A stretch of 64,000 bases of DNA from contig CM047806.1 in assembly GCA_026214975.1 (NCBI GenBank), forward strand, positions 2,951,822 to 3,015,821. The letters run 5' to 3'. A program made the position numbers and the translations under genes. The notes below the pieces were generated by a model. The model ran no database searches. It had not been told where the DNA came from and worked only from the letters and a program-made list of their open reading frames with translations. Shown here one piece after another: positions 48,001-57,996 of this stretch (the stretch's first letter is position 1; every line of letters starts with the position of its first letter). Origin of the DNA: Gentiana macrophylla (taxonomy: Eukaryota > Streptophyta > Magnoliopsida > Gentianales > Gentianaceae).

Positions 48001-51000
48001 TTCTTTTAAGTAATTAATTCCCCCCAATTATGTTTTATTGTTTGAGTTAGTTAATTCATAGCTAGATGATGTAGATCTAGGTTATGTCGTTATGGATGTG
48101 GTGAAGCCTTGTCTATGAGGATCCCATAACCTACGTCACATATTTAGTTTCTATCCATGAATCTGCTTAGTTTAATTAATGCGTATATATGTTAGTTTAT
48201 ATGAATGCTTTACTTAATTCTTGTTTAATCCGTTGTGTATGATGGCGCCGAGAGATACGTTCGGGGATGTAATCTGGGGCGAAATTGATTCGGGTGACCG
48301 AATGAGTTCACTCGGTCGACCGAGCCCACCTATTCGGTCGACCGAATCGTTTTATCCGTTAAATAGCCACGTCTTTATGGTTAGGTTAACTTAATAGAAT
48401 TTATTATCTCAGTAGGTATGGCTATGGCTATGTTACTCGCTTAGTTTAATTAAAATGTGTAAAAAGGAAATACCAATATAAAACTCTTAGGTAGGCTTAT
48501 GAATTGATCTTCGGACGTTCAGCGTTATCTAGGTAGGTTTATATTTGGGGATTGCTAGCACCTGATTATACATACGTCGTAGATTAGCATGAGACTATAA
48601 CTTGGTAATTGCTAGTTGGACGAGAGCTTGAGTAATCGTTTAGGAAGTACGCCTAACCATAGGAATGTTGCCTGGACGAGGTGTACGGTTAATATCGGCA
48701 TCCTTAGAGTAAATAGCGTGTGAGTTATATGAGATGGAGGCACCAAAAGGCGAAGTCACGTAACAATATCACGGTGATCTAGTGACTTACCGGTGCTAAG
48801 TCAAGTTAAAGAGGATGACTCCCGTAGCCAATCTAAGATAGATACAAGCGGATTGACAGTAATAAGTTCGAGTTTATTATATAAATTATCTAGGTCCAAA
48901 CGATAAAGACTATAATTGAGGAGGTTAATTACGTTGTGTCGAGTCGTGTCTTTACCTTTCTTGTCTTATGTTGGTCGTAGACCGCCTCTATGTCCTTGAC
49001 ATGTTTAATTAATTGTTTGTATATAAGATGATCCACAATTGGTTCCCTGTGGGATCGACCTTGATTCACTATAGCTATACTACGATGGGCCTAGTCCTCT
49101 TGCTAGCATTGGTTTATAGTGGTCAAGTATATTATAACCTGATTGACCCCGATCAAGTTTTTGGCGCCGTTGCCGGGGAACCAACGGTCAATTTTATATA
49201 TAAATAATTTTTTATTCATGTCAAGTTTTTTGTTTTAGAGTCTGTTTTTACGTTTTGAGTCCTACGGTTTGTGCGCTCTGTACGAAAATTCAGATTCTTA
49301 AAATAAAAATAAAAATAAAAAAATTTATTCGGTCGACGAGAGACCTCATTCGGTCGACCGAGAATTTAGAATTTTGTTTTGTTTTGTTTTGTTTTGTTCT
49401 CATTACTGTTTACGGTTTCGATTTGTGTTTTTCGAGTGCGGAATTTCGCGTGTCTGTTTATCCCGTATGTTTAATCCGTGAGGTCGATAGCGGCATGGGA
49501 AACCATGTTAAAATCGATCACGGTCTGCATTTTGTTTTTCTTACGTTTGCGAAACCAGGAAGCAATAATCTGAGTCGATGAATTTTTCAAGGGCGCTAAG
49601 GAAATAACCCAACAACATGTGGAGCTACGAATCTGCGATGGGAAAAGCGATAGAAGCAATACCTTTAAAGCACAAAGATGGCTCTGAAATTTTTTTAAAG
49701 GCTTAAATTCTTCGTGGTATAATGTTGAAGGCAAGGTACTACCTTTTTTTGCTTATGTTTTACTACCTTTTGGTTTTTTGAGCATAAGTTAGCCTATACA
49801 TGAACCTGAGTATGAATCTTAGCCCGGAGTTGGTTTGTAAGATTAATTTTATTAGTGTGGAAGGTTCTGCCCCAAATCTGTCTCATCTAGAGGGTGTAGG
49901 GAAACATGTAGTAGTTGAAGGAAGCAGTGAATAAAGAGTTCCTCGTAGTTTGTTAAAATCTCATTGTCTATGCATGAGATTGCTTCTACTGCCAGGGAGC
50001 AACAAATTGTGTAGTTTAAGCATTCACAATCTAAAGAAGGCGTTGAGTTTTGAGAGAACACCATCTTACGCTTTCGTTGAGTTTTATGGTGATGGCTTCT
50101 CGGTGAACCCACCTTAAAGCGTAAAGCGAGATTACGCTTTGGGTGACAATTTAGAAATCGGAGACTCTTAGTACATTGGTTCGGAAATGGTCTAACCATG
50201 GTCGGGCGAGTTCAACCGAGCTTCGCTCAATCGACTCCCCCACGTGTGATGTACGTTACATGCCAGATTCAACAAGACTTAGCATAGCCGATAAGCCTTC
50301 GGGCTAAGCGGGGCTTAATCTTTGACGGATTGGCCTGAATCATCACATATGTTCCAACGAATAAGACGGCGTAGGCTTGCCTACATAACCGACTTATTCG
50401 GAGTACTTTGATTCATTGTTTCTTATTGTCAAGGCCAAAACCGTAATTTTAACCGAGTTTCTTAGAATTCACTAATTCTAAAAGCGAGCCGAGGTAAGAG
50501 CTTTGGATAAATGGTATGGATAAATGTCGTTTTCTAGGTATCACAACAAAGGAAGGGTATTAATCCGCAAAAGCGACAAGCCACCTCTAATAGTGCTCGA
50601 GAGGGTCAATATCTCGTGATCTAAGAATAATGACCGACAAGGATCTTTGTTTGGAAAGTCGAAAGTGAGGACTTTAAACTCGAACTACTTTTTTAAAACC
50701 TTAGGATTTCTTTTTAGGATTATAGGTTTTGTTTTCTTTGAGTCAAATAAGAGTAACGTGACATATGTTGAGGTTTTTTATTTTGCCGTGTTCCGATGGC
50801 CATTGGGCTAAGGATGTGCAAAACTTTTTTACTCAATATAGGCCACGTGAAATAGAGTTCCGTAGGAGAGTCGAGAAATTGCTAAAGAAAAGGAAATTTA
50901 GCAATCAATCTTAAGATGGAAGCATTAAGAGAGCTTGAGAATTACTAAAAATGTAACAGAGAATGATTGGTGCGAACAAGAACAATTTTGGTCAACTTCC

Positions 51001-54000
51001 AAAACCTTTCAGAATGGTGATCCAAGTGAAAATACAAAGTGATGTGCAATTCATTCTGCAATTATCCTTATCTTTCCCTTTACACTTTTTCACCTTCAAA
51101 CTTTTCGATCCTCTCACCCAATCGCCCCAAACAGTTCACATTTCTAACCATTCTTTCATCACCTCTCTTTCTTTCCATCCGTTTCACTCTCCCACCCAAT
51201 CTCAATGCCTTAACCATTTTCAACCCACCCATAAACACAATTTCTTACCCGTCCCATCCTTATGTGTATCTTTTTCTAAACCCATCATACTCTCAACCTC
51301 CATTTTGTTTACAAAATACCTTTGTGTTGCGGAATTTGAAATATTGCTAAGCTTTAATGATAATTTTTTATCATTTTGATTTTCATGATCCTAGTTGGGG
51401 GAAGTGTAGCTCTGACCCTAGCTAGATTTTAAAGGTTTTTGGTTCGATCAAAGTACAACTTATCTTTCTACCGGAAGTTTTAAATTTCACACTTTTCCGC
51501 CTATTCCGGCATTTCTAGATGATAAGTTTTGTTCCGACCTTGTTGATGACGGTTATGACTTTTACGTGATACATTGGGTTATTAGTAATTTCGAGGAGTA
51601 GCTACATCTCCCTAAGTTGTTGGTATCCAATGCAAGCGAGAAGTTTCTGCGCTAAGTATTTGATTTTATCTTTAGCCAATAGGTCGCATTCAATCTGTTA
51701 TACCTTACCAAGATTCTCTTTTCCTGGATTGAATACCTTTTCGATAAAGTCACCCTCGTGTTTTCCCACTTGGGGTAATGCTTTTTGATCTTTGTCTTCT
51801 CCACCCGGTTTTAAGAATATTTAGGCGGTGGAGGTTGTAGATGAAGCCCACCATCTTTAGTTGCTTGTTTATTTTTCTTTCTATTTAGTATTTTTCTTTT
51901 TGGTTTCCCTTGTCATTGGTTGTATAAAATAAAGTGGCTTAAACTGTTTTAAGGTATTTATACCTCATTATTATACATTATTTTATAACTTCCATAGACA
52001 TGATATTTTACGGTTTTCGTGGAGTTTGTTTTGCTTATACAGGATGTGTCTATCTCTCCACGACGTCTTTGACATTTACTCCGATATTGTTCCTTTACTT
52101 GAGAGCCGCTTTTCGAGCTAAGTCTTTTCTTAAATTCTCATTTATTTTTGTCATTGAGGACAATGCCATGTTTAAGTGGGGGGTAGGAGACTTAGCCATG
52201 TTATGTTATAATTGAAAATTGAATGAAACGGCACATGATTGAAAAAATTGAATAAATACCATATTATGTATCTCGTACCCTTAGAATTGTGAGTTCCTAG
52301 CTAAGAATTGATAGGAAAGGAACCAAGTTTCATGAGTACATGATCATTTTATACTTATGCTAAGTAAATTTAAGGATATTCATGCTGGTTGTTGCGAGTA
52401 GTTATTTATTATTCAATTACTCAATAAATGAATCGAGTTATACCGCGCAATTTATAAAAAAATTGAAAATATTGTGTACATTGCATAGATGATTGGTTAT
52501 GCCTACCTAGTGTCAATATCTATCTCTTTGAGGTATTCTTATATTCTTACCAACAAAAGCGGAGTAATAAGCTTGAGGCGTGCACTGTGTTTTAACAAAA
52601 TGTTAAACATTTGGGCTTGTAGTAACATTACCAAAGTAGCCTTGCGCTTGTGGTAATATTCAATGCTATATTTGATCTAAGATAGGGGATACTTTAAAAG
52701 TTTTCTTCCTTGAGATTTATAGTATTTGAAAAATATGAAGATATGAAAAGAATATTCAACTCTTTAAGAGGCTTTGAGTAGTACTCGGTCTCCAAATCCA
52801 AAAACCCTATAGATACGCTCTTGCTTATTGCTCTAGTGCTTCAAAAATTTAAAGGCTTGAGAAGTATGAATGCTGAGGTTGGTAGGTTGAGATTGCGAAG
52901 TTAGCATAAACTCTAATCTTGCCACATATATATAAAACTAAATGCACATGCACACATCACTACGATTCATAGCGAGTAGTGAATAATGGATATCTTATGA
53001 GCATGACTAGTATGAGTTGACTTGAGTTTCTTGTGTAAGTATGATTTGACCATAGAAAATGTTGTCTTGGGGAATGACTTATTGTGCTTTGTTCGGGACG
53101 ATCAAAGTCTAAGTGGGGGGTAGTTGATGACGGTCAAATTATACCCGTAAAAGTCATCAACATTGACCTTAAATCGAGATTAATAATACGCATTTTATAT
53201 TAAATCACACGTTTATATTTAATATTTAATGTTATGTGATTTATATTATGTAAATTGGTATTTACTCGTTTTATCCGATTTACTGTGCGATTAATGTTGA
53301 TTTTACAGATCATTACAAATCGAGAAGATTAGTGTCATTCAATCAATTATCTCAAGATAAGGAAGGAAGGAAATCGGAGCATTAAATGAGAGAGTAATCG
53401 GATCGACATGCAAAGCGTGCGATGGGGAGCAAGGCAAGCGAAGAAAACGCGTGTAGAACATGGAAAATATAGGTTCGGTCGACCGAACCATTAGGCTCGG
53501 TCGACCGAGTGTCATCTTTCGGTTGACCGAGTGTCAGCTTTGGGGCGGTTTAGGGCTTTAGTCGTGTTTACCTTCTAGAACCACCCTAAGTCGGCAAAAA
53601 CCTCTATATAAGCAAGCAGCTACGAGAATTGTAATATACACCTTAGATATACCTTAGAATATCATTCAATAAAATCACTCTATTCATATCTTGATTCAAT
53701 GTAGTTTATTGAGGTGTTTCAAAGCAATTTAAAATTTGCATTATGTAAGCCTTTATTTTTCTCTTTCTTTTCTTTTAAGTAATTAATTCCCCCCAATTAT
53801 GCTTTATTGTTTGAGTTAGTTAATTCATAGCTAGATGATGTAGATCTAGGTTATGTCGTTATGGATGTGGCGAAGCCTTGTCTATGAGGATCCCATAACC
53901 TACGTCACATATTTAGTTTCTATCCATGAATCTGCTTAGTTTAATTAATGCGTATATATGTTAGTTTATATGAATGCTTTACGAATTACTGTTTAATCCG

Positions 54001-55814
54001 TTGTGTATGATGAAACGCTGAGAGATACGTTCAGGGATGTAATCTGGGGACGAAATTGATTCGGGTGACCGAATGAGTTCACTCGGTCGACCGAGCCCAC
54101 CTATTCGGTCGACCGAGCCTGTTTTATCCGTTAAATAGCCACGTCTTTATGGTTAGGTTAACTTAATAGGAATTTATTATCTCAGTAGGTATGGCTATGG
54201 CTACGTTACTCGCTTAGTTTAATTAAATGTGTAAAAAGGAAATACCAATATAAAACTCTTAGGTAGGCTTATGAATTGATCTTGGACGTTCAAATGCGTT
54301 ATCTAGGTAGGTTTATATTTGGGGATTGCTAGCACTGATTATACATACGTCGTAGATTAGCATGAGACTATAACTTGGTAATTGCTAGTTGGACGAGAGC
54401 TTGAGTAATCGTTTAGGAAGTACGCCTAACCATAGGAATGTTGCCTGGACGAGGTGTACGGTTAATATCGGCATCCTTAGAGTCGTAAAAGCGTGTGAGT
54501 TATATGAGATGGAGGCACCAAAAGCGAAGTCACGTAACAATATCACGTTGATCTAGTGACCTACCGGTGCTAAGTCAAGTTAAAGAGGATGACTCCGTAG
54601 CCAATCTAAGATAGATACAAAGCGGATTGTGATTAATAAGTTCGATTTATTATATAAATTATCTAGGTCCAAACGATAAAGACTATAATTGGGGAGGTTA
54701 ATTACGTTGTGTCGAGTCGTGTCTTTACCTTTCTTGTCTTATGTTGGTCGTAGACCGCCTCTATGTCCTTGACATGTTTAATTAATTGTTTGTATATAAG
54801 ATGATCCACAATTGGTTCCCTGTGGGATCGACCTTGATTCACTATAGCTATACTACGATGGGCCTAGTCCTCTTGCTAGTATTGGTTTATGGTGGTCAAG
54901 TATATTATAACCTGATTGACCCCGATCAGGGTGGGGAGTCTTAGGGTTCAGAATCTGTCTTTGTTATGCAAATGGTGGTGGAGATTTTTCTCAGTAGCTG
55001 ATGCATTATGGAGGAAGGTGATTATGTCTATCTATGGTGTGGAGGGAGCTTGGGGGGAGGATAGTGATTGGCGGAAAGGAGGGAGGGTTTGGAAGGGGAT
55101 AATTAATGCTGTCAATTCGGTTAAAAATGTGGGTGTCGATTTGGTGGGGTCGGAGCGGTGGGTGGTGGGTAATGGTAGTAGGGTGAGATTTTGGGAAGAT
55201 GTTTGGGTGGGAAGTGGAGCGCTGAAAACTGTTTTTCCTAGGCTCTGTAGGCTGTCTTTGGCCAAAGGTGTTATTGTAGAAAGTTTGGTGAGGTGGGTAG
55301 ATGATAGGAGATCTTTCTGTTGGTCGTGGAAAAGGAGGTTGAGGGGTTTTGAGGAGGAGGAAGTAGGTGAGCTGGAGAATTTTATTAACCGTGTTGATGG
55401 AAATGAAGGTCTAGCGGACAAATTGTGTTGGAGTCTTAACTCAAATGGCTTCTTCTCGGTGGCTCTTTTGCGGGAAAAGCTCGAAAGCGAAGTGTTCAAA
55501 AATACCTTCTCGGCTAATGAGCAAGTTGTCGAGTGGAACAGTCTGTTACCTTCAAAAGTCAATCTCTTCTTGTGGAAAGCAAGTCTTAATAGAATTCCTA
55601 CAAAACCAAATCTTATCTTTCGTGGAATTGCAATTCAAGACTCTTGGTGTCCGTTATGCTACAAATTCGAAAAAAATGCTGTTGTTCTTGTTTATCTTCT
55701 TTGTTCTCTAATTTTAAGTTTGTCCGTAACAACAAACCATTTGAAATACCTCTTCACTTTTTTTAGAACAAATCTGAGTCAAATAACAATGCATCATAGC
55801 ATGCACTCTTTTTA

Positions 55815-55893
<79 letters not shown>

Positions 55894-57271
55894 TGGGTTC
55901 CCTACATACCATACTATCCATGCTTTCGTACATACTACTAAAATAGTGCATCGATCACTATTTTAGTGCACTTTGCAATTATTATTTGTTTTGCAACTAC
56001 AAATTGAGGAGAGGTGTTTCTAGTTAGGTTTCTAGTATTACCTAATAGCAGATTTCCCGCTTCATTAACTAGGTGCACTCAAACAATAACCAGGTGCACT
56101 AAAATGGTGATCAGATGCACTATTTTAGTAGTATGTACGGTAAGCATGGATCAATAGGTATGTATATGAACTCATTTCTATATATATATACGTAAAATGC
56201 AGGATTCCCAATCCTAGCAGGAAAGGGTGGACGAAGAAAATGTCTAATAATTAGTGAAAAACCTTTGAGCAAGGACGGAGTCAGGAAATTTTCGTCGGAT
56301 GAGCTGAATTTTTTTTTTTTCAATGTTATTTATACGGCATAATTTTCTGTAAACGATAAATTTATTTATACTTTATGATGTATTTTTTTTACTTCTCGTA
56401 CCACACTACAAACGTTAACTCCGGTGTCAATTTTTTTTGATTCGTGCACCACACTACACACATTAACTCCGGTGTCAATTTATTGGATCTGACATTACTC
56501 ACAAGTGACATTTCTGTAACTATAACGTCACTATCATCACTGACGTTATTTTTTAAACGTCAGATATCACTCACATTATTTTCATAAAAAATAATCGTGG
56601 TGCTTGAAGTAATGTTTTGAGTGTTTGAAATGGTCGTGGGGTCGGAAATAAACGTGTGATGTCAATGTAATCGTTTTTTTTGTTATAACATATACTTTTA
56701 GTGACTCATATTAGGTGGGCTGTAAGGATAATTATCTAGTAGGCTGATGATTTAGTGAGCTAGACATACATACTATGTAGAAAAAAATAAAAAGGGCTAG
56801 GTGGGCTTAGCCCCCCTCAACCCCTAAGTAAGCTCCGTCCTTGCCTTCAAGCAGAAAGGAAGTTACCCCTACTAAAAGCTTTTAGTTTGGTCGTACCCTT
56901 TAGTAAGAGTCAGACTCTGTCTTAAAGGCCTGAGTCGAACTTCGGATTAGTCGGGCCAATTGGTCCGGATACATGGGGATTTTGTAAAAAAAAGAACAAT
57001 AAAAGGAAGTTACCTGAAAAAAACCCCATTCTTTGCAAGCAGAATGCAGTTTTTCAAGCTCAAAATCCATAAGATCATCATCCCCAGAATCAAGCAGCTT
57101 CTGCAAGTCTATCACCGGAATTTCAACCGAATTTGGCAGCAACGAAATCGGAGGATCATTGTCAGCAGCACGCACGTAACGGGGCGGAACAGACGATAAA
57201 TTCTGGTTAGCCAACTCATGAACACTTGCCACTTTCAAAGAGCTTCCCAAGTTTGTCTTGCTTGAATCCAT
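42010..57271 (-). CDS. 2-ODD gene 4 (SRG1-like) with a transposon-filled first intron
   Basis: Exons 57014-57271, 43530-43777, 43050-43374 and 42010-42243 (minus strand) join in frame to 354 aa. Exons 2 and 3 are 248 and 325 bp, exactly as in the paralogues. Splice sites: CAG|GTAACT, CAG|GTACGT, GAG|GTATGT donors; TTACAG, ATGCAG, TGTAG acceptors. Protein features: [14 protein letters not shown] (DIOX_N), [10 protein letters not shown], Fe ligands H232, D234 ([10 protein letters not shown]) and H289 (SVEHRATVN), R299-I-S301. No internal stop. The joining of exon 1 to exon 2 over 13.2 kb is an inference: exon 1 has no other partner, exons 2-4 have no other exon 1, strand and phase agree, and everything between is transposon-derived. 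Alternatives are two dead halves, or exons 2-4 used without exon 1. Intron 3 (42244-43049) holds a decayed TRIM. Confidence 0.7.
42443..42906 (-). mobile_element. Decayed TRIM in intron 3 of 2-ODD gene 4
   Basis: Two terminal repeats (about 42443-42609 and 42740-42906) share GGTAAC/CTACTNA, TCACTTGC-GCCTAAAA, GAGTTAACAAT and TTATA. Start TGTAACACCCC and end CCAATGTGGGATATTAC match the 44270 element (TGTAACGCCCC, CGATGTGGGACTTTACA). Flanks GAAGT and AAAGT may be a mutated TSD. Confidence 0.7.
43778..44264. other. Start of the large intron of 2-ODD gene 4
   Basis: Non-coding AT-rich sequence upstream of exon 2 on the minus strand. No element boundaries that I can support. Confidence 0.4.
44270..44780 (-). 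mobile_element. TRIM (miniature LTR retrotransposon)
   Basis: 511 bp with two 179-bp LTRs (44270-44448 and 44602-44780), nearly identical, ends TGTAACGCCCC and GGACTTTACA. TSD GATTT at 44265-44269 and 44781-44785. On the minus strand the 5' LTR is followed by GAATGGTATTCAGAGCC, an initiator-Met tRNA primer site with one extra base. Before the 3' LTR is the purine tract TATAGGGAGAA. The interior is 153 bp with no coding. The GTCCCACATCGGTAAAATAAGAG sense sequence is common in plant TRIM ends. Confidence 0.93.
44786..46014. other. Intronic sequence resembling a Tat/Athila-type LTR
   Basis: No coding frame. ATGAGTAGCTAAATTTCTAAT (45458) and CCACGGGATTGAC (45340) echo phrases of the solo LTR at 37416-38851 and of the 47361 LTR. 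The likely source is an old Gypsy LTR (perhaps about 44000-46740) into which the TRIM and the 46015 element inserted, but I could not fix its ends. Confidence 0.4.
46015..46580. mobile_element. Probable solo LTR with short tandem repeats
   Basis: 566 bp with TGTTAGGAAATTTGAC...GGGTCCTAATTCTAACA ends, Copia-like inverted termini. 46078-46250 holds about ten variants of AGTCAGCTTTGGGCA. No coding, no second LTR and no convincing TSD (CATTC/TGTTC), so the call is moderate. Confidence 0.6.
46735..47360 (+). pseudogene. LINE (non-LTR) reverse transcriptase fragment, upstream half
   Basis: Reads [34 protein letters not shown] (RT catalytic box, with YPDD where plant L1 elements have FADD/YADD), a [13 protein letters not shown], then after a frameshift [20 protein letters not shown] and [19 protein letters not shown]. 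It is 5'-truncated and is cut at 47360 by the Gypsy element; it continues at 54934. Confidence 0.9.
47361..49155 (+). repeat. 5' LTR of the LARD element
   Basis: Holds four 14-bp perfect palindromes: TTCGGTCGACCGAA at 47708 and 48333, CTCGGTCGACCGAG at 47729 and 48311, plus an imperfect copy at 47750. A CTATATAAGCAAGC TATA-like site lies at 47842. Confidence 0.92.
49156..53124 (+). other. Non-coding interior of the LARD element
   Basis: About 4 kb. Primer site at 49161-49182; two further TCGGTCGAC-type sites at 49328 and 49349; a CT-rich tract at 51050-51320 that produces spurious frames. At 52155, GAGGACAATGCCATGTTTAA then GTGGGGGGTAGG resembles the sequence at the 3' end of coding regions in Athila/Tat elements and recurs as the purine tract at 53111. 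No protease, RT, RNase H or integrase motif was found. Confidence 0.75.
53125..54928 (+). repeat. 3' LTR of the LARD element
   Basis: Nearly identical to the 5' LTR, with the same palindromes at 53474, 53495, 54082 and a variant at 54104. Differences include many 1-4 bp indels around CG. Confidence 0.92.
54934..55760 (+). pseudogene. LINE reverse transcriptase fragment, downstream half
   Basis: Continues the 46735-47360 [83 protein letters not shown], then the zf-RVT region [28 protein letters not shown] and [11 protein letters not shown]. It ends before the usual HLLL-C segment. No poly(A) tail is clear; an (AT)n tract follows. Confidence 0.88.
55818..55889. repeat. (TA)n microsatellite
   Basis: About 36 uninterrupted AT units. 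They produce YIYIYI frames on both strands that are not genes. Confidence 0.97.
55890..56180. mobile_element. MITE with long terminal inverted repeats
   Basis: ATCCATGCTTTCGTACATAC, then TACTAAAATAGTGCATC (55916-55953), is mirrored at 56115-56151 with a two-base difference. The similarity extends outward to GGGTTGGGTTCCCTACATACC and the complement of GGTATGTATATGAACTC. (TA)n-type sequence lies on both sides, so it may have inserted in a TA run. No coding. Confidence 0.75.
56269..56844. mobile_element. hAT-like non-autonomous element
   Basis: Terminal inverted repeats GCAAGGACGGAG (56269-56280) and CTCCGTCCTTGC (56833-56844), perfect over 12 bp. About 576 bp with no coding; GGTGGGCTTAGCCCCCC near the right end is typical of this plant family. 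TSD not clear. Confidence 0.65.
56870..57000. repeat. SINE 3' relic beside exon 1 of 2-ODD gene 4
   Basis: GTAAGAGTCAGACTCTGTC, CTGAGTCGAACTTCGGATTAG, TCGGGCCAATTGGTCCGGATA matches the 3' half of the SINE at 61652-61861, followed by TTTTGTAAAAAAAAG. It ends within about 15 bases of the exon 1 donor site. Confidence 0.65.
57014..57271 (-). CDS. Exon 1 of 2-ODD gene 4
   Basis: 86 codons from ATG at 57271: [58 protein letters not shown], then a CAG|GTAACT donor at the position used by all paralogues. It ends in phase 0, as exon 2 at 43777 requires. It is open and conserved, so it has not decayed as an orphan exon might. Confidence 0.85.
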
Positions 57272-57377
57272 AGCAGTATTCTTTCTAGAGTCTTTTTTTT
57301 TTTTTTTTTGGAGATAGTATTGAGGATAATGAAGCTTAGTTTTTCCCTTTGTGAATGATGGGAGGGATATGTGCAGC

Positions 57378-57389
57378 TTATATATATAT
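57378..57389 (-). promoter_or_regulatory. TATA box of 2-ODD gene 4
   Basis: TATATATATAAG on the minus strand about 105 bp upstream of the ATG at 57271, at a suitable distance for a 70-80 nt leader. Confidence 0.55.
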
Positions 57390-57430
57390 TTCGTATAATG
57401 AAATGAAAAGTATGTTAAAGTATATTAAAG

Positions 57431-57531
57431 GAGTAATGATACAGACACAACGATGATCTACACCGTTGATCATGTTAGATTACATCATGATCAACCGTTG
57501 TGGCACAATCGTTGTGCCCGTATCATTACTC
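57431..57531. mobile_element. Palindromic MITE, about 100 bp
   Basis: GAGTAATGATAC at the left and GTATCATTACTC at the right are exact inverted copies. ACAACGAT/ATCGTTGT and CGTTGATCATG/CATGATCAACG continue the inversion, so almost the whole element folds into a hairpin. It lies about 160 bp upstream of 2-ODD gene 4. Confidence 0.75.
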
Positions 57532-57589
57532 ATATAAAAGCGAGTCCAGTGTTTACCAAAACTACAACTGTAGACAAGACGACTGCAGT

Positions 57590-57815
57590 AATTCTATGAC
57601 ACGGGTCATTGATCTAAACCAGTACATCGTATTACAATTAAGTTTATAAGTATTAATCGGAAAATATCAAAACATGATTATTGGCAAGGATCAATATTTA
57701 CAAAAATCAAATAGATAATAGTATCAAATTTTAAATAATGTAAAAAATATATAGAATTTTTTTTTTTTTGTTTTATGAGTCAATTGACCCAAATGACAGT
57801 ACATGCAGCCGCCTC
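57590..57815. repeat. Dispersed repeat, copy 3 of 3
   Basis: ACATCGTATTACAA...TTTAAATAATGTAAAAA...GAGTCAATTGACCCAAA...GCCGCCTCTG, matching the copy at 40255-40515 in order. Confidence 0.5.
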
Positions 57816-57996
57816 TGACTATAGACCTTTTCGACGGAAACTTTATGTTGATCACACTATTAGAGGGAAATGACAGGTAACCTGATCAGAACCTAAATAA
57901 AGCGAGTAGATAAAAACTTCCATTTATATATTTGTTTTAGGCCAGGATGGAGTCATCAATGATAAGTATACAACAAGACAATTTTTTTAATAAAAA

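Larger units (their letters stand above)
47361..54928 (+). mobile_element. Non-coding Gypsy (Tat/Athila-like) LTR element, LARD type
   Basis: LTRs 47361-49155 (1,795 bp) and 53125-54928 (1,804 bp) begin TGATGACGGTCAAATTATAC and end GATTGACCCCGATCA. TSD GGGTG at 47356-47360 and 54929-54933. After the 5' LTR comes TTGGCGCCGTTGCCGGGGA, the Asp-tRNA primer site of Tat/Athila elements. Before the 3' LTR is AAGTGGGGGGTAGT. Removing it restores the LINE frame ([14 protein letters not shown]). The 4-kb interior has no gag or pol motif in any frame. Confidence 0.94.

Noticed and set aside
50963..51379. 138-codon frame in the LARD interior
   Set aside because: Made by a CT-rich tract with overlapping frames in two phases; no gag-like motif.
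55763..55951. YIYIYI reading frames on both strands
   Set aside because: Translation of the (TA)n microsatellite.
3600..57271. Naming the dioxygenases as codeine or thebaine demethylases, or as SRG1 itself
   Set aside because: The whole subfamily shares these motifs; substrate cannot be inferred from them and no alkaloid-pathway gene is nearby.
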